NCBI GenBank assembly: GCA_958372035.1
Contig: CATXML010000066.1
Span: 1 to 6,537 of the forward strand
Length of the DNA: 6,537 bases
Origin: an uncultured Collinsella sp.
Lineage (GTDB): Bacteria; Actinomycetota; Coriobacteriia; Coriobacteriales; Coriobacteriaceae
Reading direction: 5' to 3'
Shown: piece after piece, positions 5,299 through 6,537 of the stretch
Layout of the letters: each line of letters starts with the position of its first letter
How positions within the stretch are numbered: the stretch's first letter is position 1
The notes under the pieces: generated by a model
What the model saw: the letters and a program-made list of their open reading frames with translations, nothing else
The model's database searches: none
Told to the model about the DNA's origin: nothing
Position numbers and translations under genes: made by a program

Positions 5299-6537
5299 AT
5301 GCGTCGCAAGGCAGACGAGCTCCTTAGGGAATGGCGAGACAGAGCTGATAGAAAACCTTTGCTGGTCAAAGGCGTGCGCCAGTGTGGCAAGACCTATTTG
5401 CTCAGAACGTACGCCCAGGATCTTTTCGAATCGGTTGTCTACGTTAATCTTGAGAACGACCGGTCGGCGCGAGCGGATTTTTTGGGCGGTCTTGACCCTC
5501 ATTCGATTGTACGCGCGATCGAGGCTCGTACGGGACAGCGTATCGTGCCTGGCAAAACCTTACTGTTCATTGACGAGATCCAGGCATGCGAGGAAGCGCT
5601 CACTTCCCTTAAATACTTTTGCGAAGATGCTCCCGAGTATTACGTTGCGGCTGCTGGGTCGCTTCTTGGGGTTGCCATTAACCATCAGTCGTATTCGTTC
5701 CCCGTCGGAAAGACCGACTTGATCGAGATGACCCCACTCGATTTCGAGGAGTTTCTCTGGGCAATGGGGCACGATCAGCTGGTCGACGAGATACGCTCGT
5801 CATTCGAGTTAATGGGTCCTCTTGCGCCAAGCCTTCATGAAAAGGCGCTTGGGCTCTATCGACAGTATCTTGTTGTTGGCGGAATGCCCGAGGCGGTCCA
5901 AACGTATATCGATGATCAGTCAATCATTGATGTGGCCGAAAAACATCGGATTATTCTCGACGGATATTCCGCCGACACCAATAAATATGCTGATGAACGC
6001 TTGAGCGCAAAGACGCGTGCGTGCTTCGATTCCATTCCACAGCAGCTTGCCAAAGAGAATCGTAAATTTCAATACAAGGTAGTGCGAGCGGGGGGCAATG
6101 CGTCTCTCTTTGGAGATGCTCTCGACTGGCTTGTATTGTCGGGTACGGTGGCGCGCTGCAGCCTAGTTGGGAAGATCGAAAGCCCTTTAGAGGCCTTCGT
6201 TAACCCTTCTGCTTTTAAAATCTATCAGGCGGATACAGGGCTGCTCGTCTCCAAGGCCGGTGCTCAACGCGCCGATATTCTTGCCGGCATCGGCGGCACA
6301 TTCATGGGTGCACTTACCGAAAACTACGTCGCCCAACAGCTTTCAGCCATGGGCTATCCGCTGCATTATTGGGCGCGAGATAATCGTGCGGAAATCGACT
6401 TTGTAGTAGAGAAGCAGGGATGCTTGTCTGCGATTGAAGTCAAGGCGGGAGAGAACACAAGATCTCGAAGCCTGTCCTCACTTAAAAAGACCCATCCGGG
6501 CGTACGCCTTATCAGGCTATCGACTAAGCCCTTTGGA
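5299..6537 (+). CDS. AAA+ ATPase of the AAA_14/DUF4143 type (runs off right edge)
   Basis: The frame starts at ATG 5299 after AGGGAAGG and is open for 413 codons to the window end. GVRQCGKT (25-32) is the Walker A motif, typical of this family's GxRQxGKT form. LLFIDEIQ (88-95) is Walker B with D92 and E93. AAAGSLLG near 118-125 is the sensor-1-like segment, followed by the family's FPVGKTDLIEMTPLDFEEF. The C-terminal DUF4143 part has ENYVAQQL and then E365-I-D367 with E380-V-K382, an arrangement like the PD-(D/E)XK nuclease fold. These ATPases are common in anaerobes and often mobile or multicopy; their biological role is poorly defined. The gene looks somewhat less GC-rich than the sirtuin/tetR region, hinting at separate origin. 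Only a little of the C-terminus should be missing, since members are about 400-450 residues. Confidence 0.9.
   Translation, partial: MRRKADELLREWRDRADRKPLLVKGVRQCGKTYLLRTYAQDLFESVVYVNLENDRSARADFLGGLDPHSIVRAIEARTGQRIVPGKTLLFIDEIQACEEALTSLKYFCEDAPEYYVAAAGSLLGVAINHQSYSFPVGKTDLIEMTPLDFEEFLWAMGHDQLVDEIRSSFELMGPLAPSLHEKALGLYRQYLVVGGMPEAVQTYIDDQSIIDVAEKHRIILDGYSADTNKYADERLSAKTRACFDSIPQQLAKENRKFQYKVVRAGGNASLFGDALDWLVLSGTVARCSLVGKIESPLEAFVNPSAFKIYQADTGLLVSKAGAQRADILAGIGGTFMGALTENYVAQQLSAMGYPLHYWARDNRAEIDFVVEKQGCLSAIEVKAGENTRSRSLSSLKKTHPGVRLIRLSTKPFG

Noticed and set aside
1..6537. tRNA or rRNA genes, CRISPR arrays, transposases and IS ends
   Set aside because: None seen: no clustered short repeats with regular spacers, no cloverleaf-like segments and no transposase motifs on either strand.

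Overview
The window looks like a chromosomal stretch from a high-GC, anaerobic Gram-positive bacterium. A gut actinobacterium of the Coriobacteriia type (Collinsella/Olsenella/Eggerthella-like) is my best guess, from base composition, strong purine-rich ribosome binding sites and gene types. This is an inference; there is no rRNA or marker gene to confirm it.

Left part (1-1098). The edge holds the N-terminal 65 codons of a radical SAM enzyme on the minus strand. Its ATG overlaps by ATGA the stop of a 66-codon sirtuin remnant (194-394, minus). That remnant diverges from a TetR-family regulator gene (538-1098, plus) carrying an in-frame TGA at codon 39. Remnant and regulator share a 143-bp intergenic region.

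Centre (1182-4383). A compact minus-strand operon encodes three different sirtuins, read in the order 3685-2720, 2716-2018 and 2030-1182, with a 3-bp gap and then a 13-bp overlap. All three resemble class M sirtuins (SirTM), which are protein mono-ADP-ribosyltransferases. The first and last keep the NAD-binding loop, the TNxD motif, a Gln at the usual catalytic His position and two zinc-ribbon Cys pairs. The middle one lacks the ribbon and has Glu at the catalytic position. The operon diverges from an intact TetR regulator (3829-4383) across a second 143-bp intergenic region clearly homologous to the first. The sirtuin/TetR divergent module is therefore present twice: one copy intact and expanded to three sirtuins, the other with a broken regulator and a sirtuin truncated in front of a radical SAM gene. 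None of the usual SirTM partners (macrodomain hydrolase, GcvH-like protein, lipoate ligase) is visible.

Right part (4384-6537). After a 204-bp spacer comes a flavodoxin-fold iron-sulfur flavoprotein/NAD(P)H-dependent FMN reductase (4588-5118). A 180-bp AT-richer spacer follows, then the start of an AAA+ ATPase of the AAA_14/DUF4143 type (5299 to beyond the edge). These look like ordinary accessory genes, with no clear link to the sirtuin cluster.

How it may work together (inference): the TetR protein would bind the repeated TGTC(T/G)ATAAA boxes. One box lies in the sirtuin promoter and one in the regulator's own promoter, so it could control both the three-sirtuin operon and, in trans, the truncated-sirtuin/radical SAM unit whose own regulator is broken. 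The intact operon could be a stand-alone protein ADP-ribosylation system with one likely non-canonical subunit.
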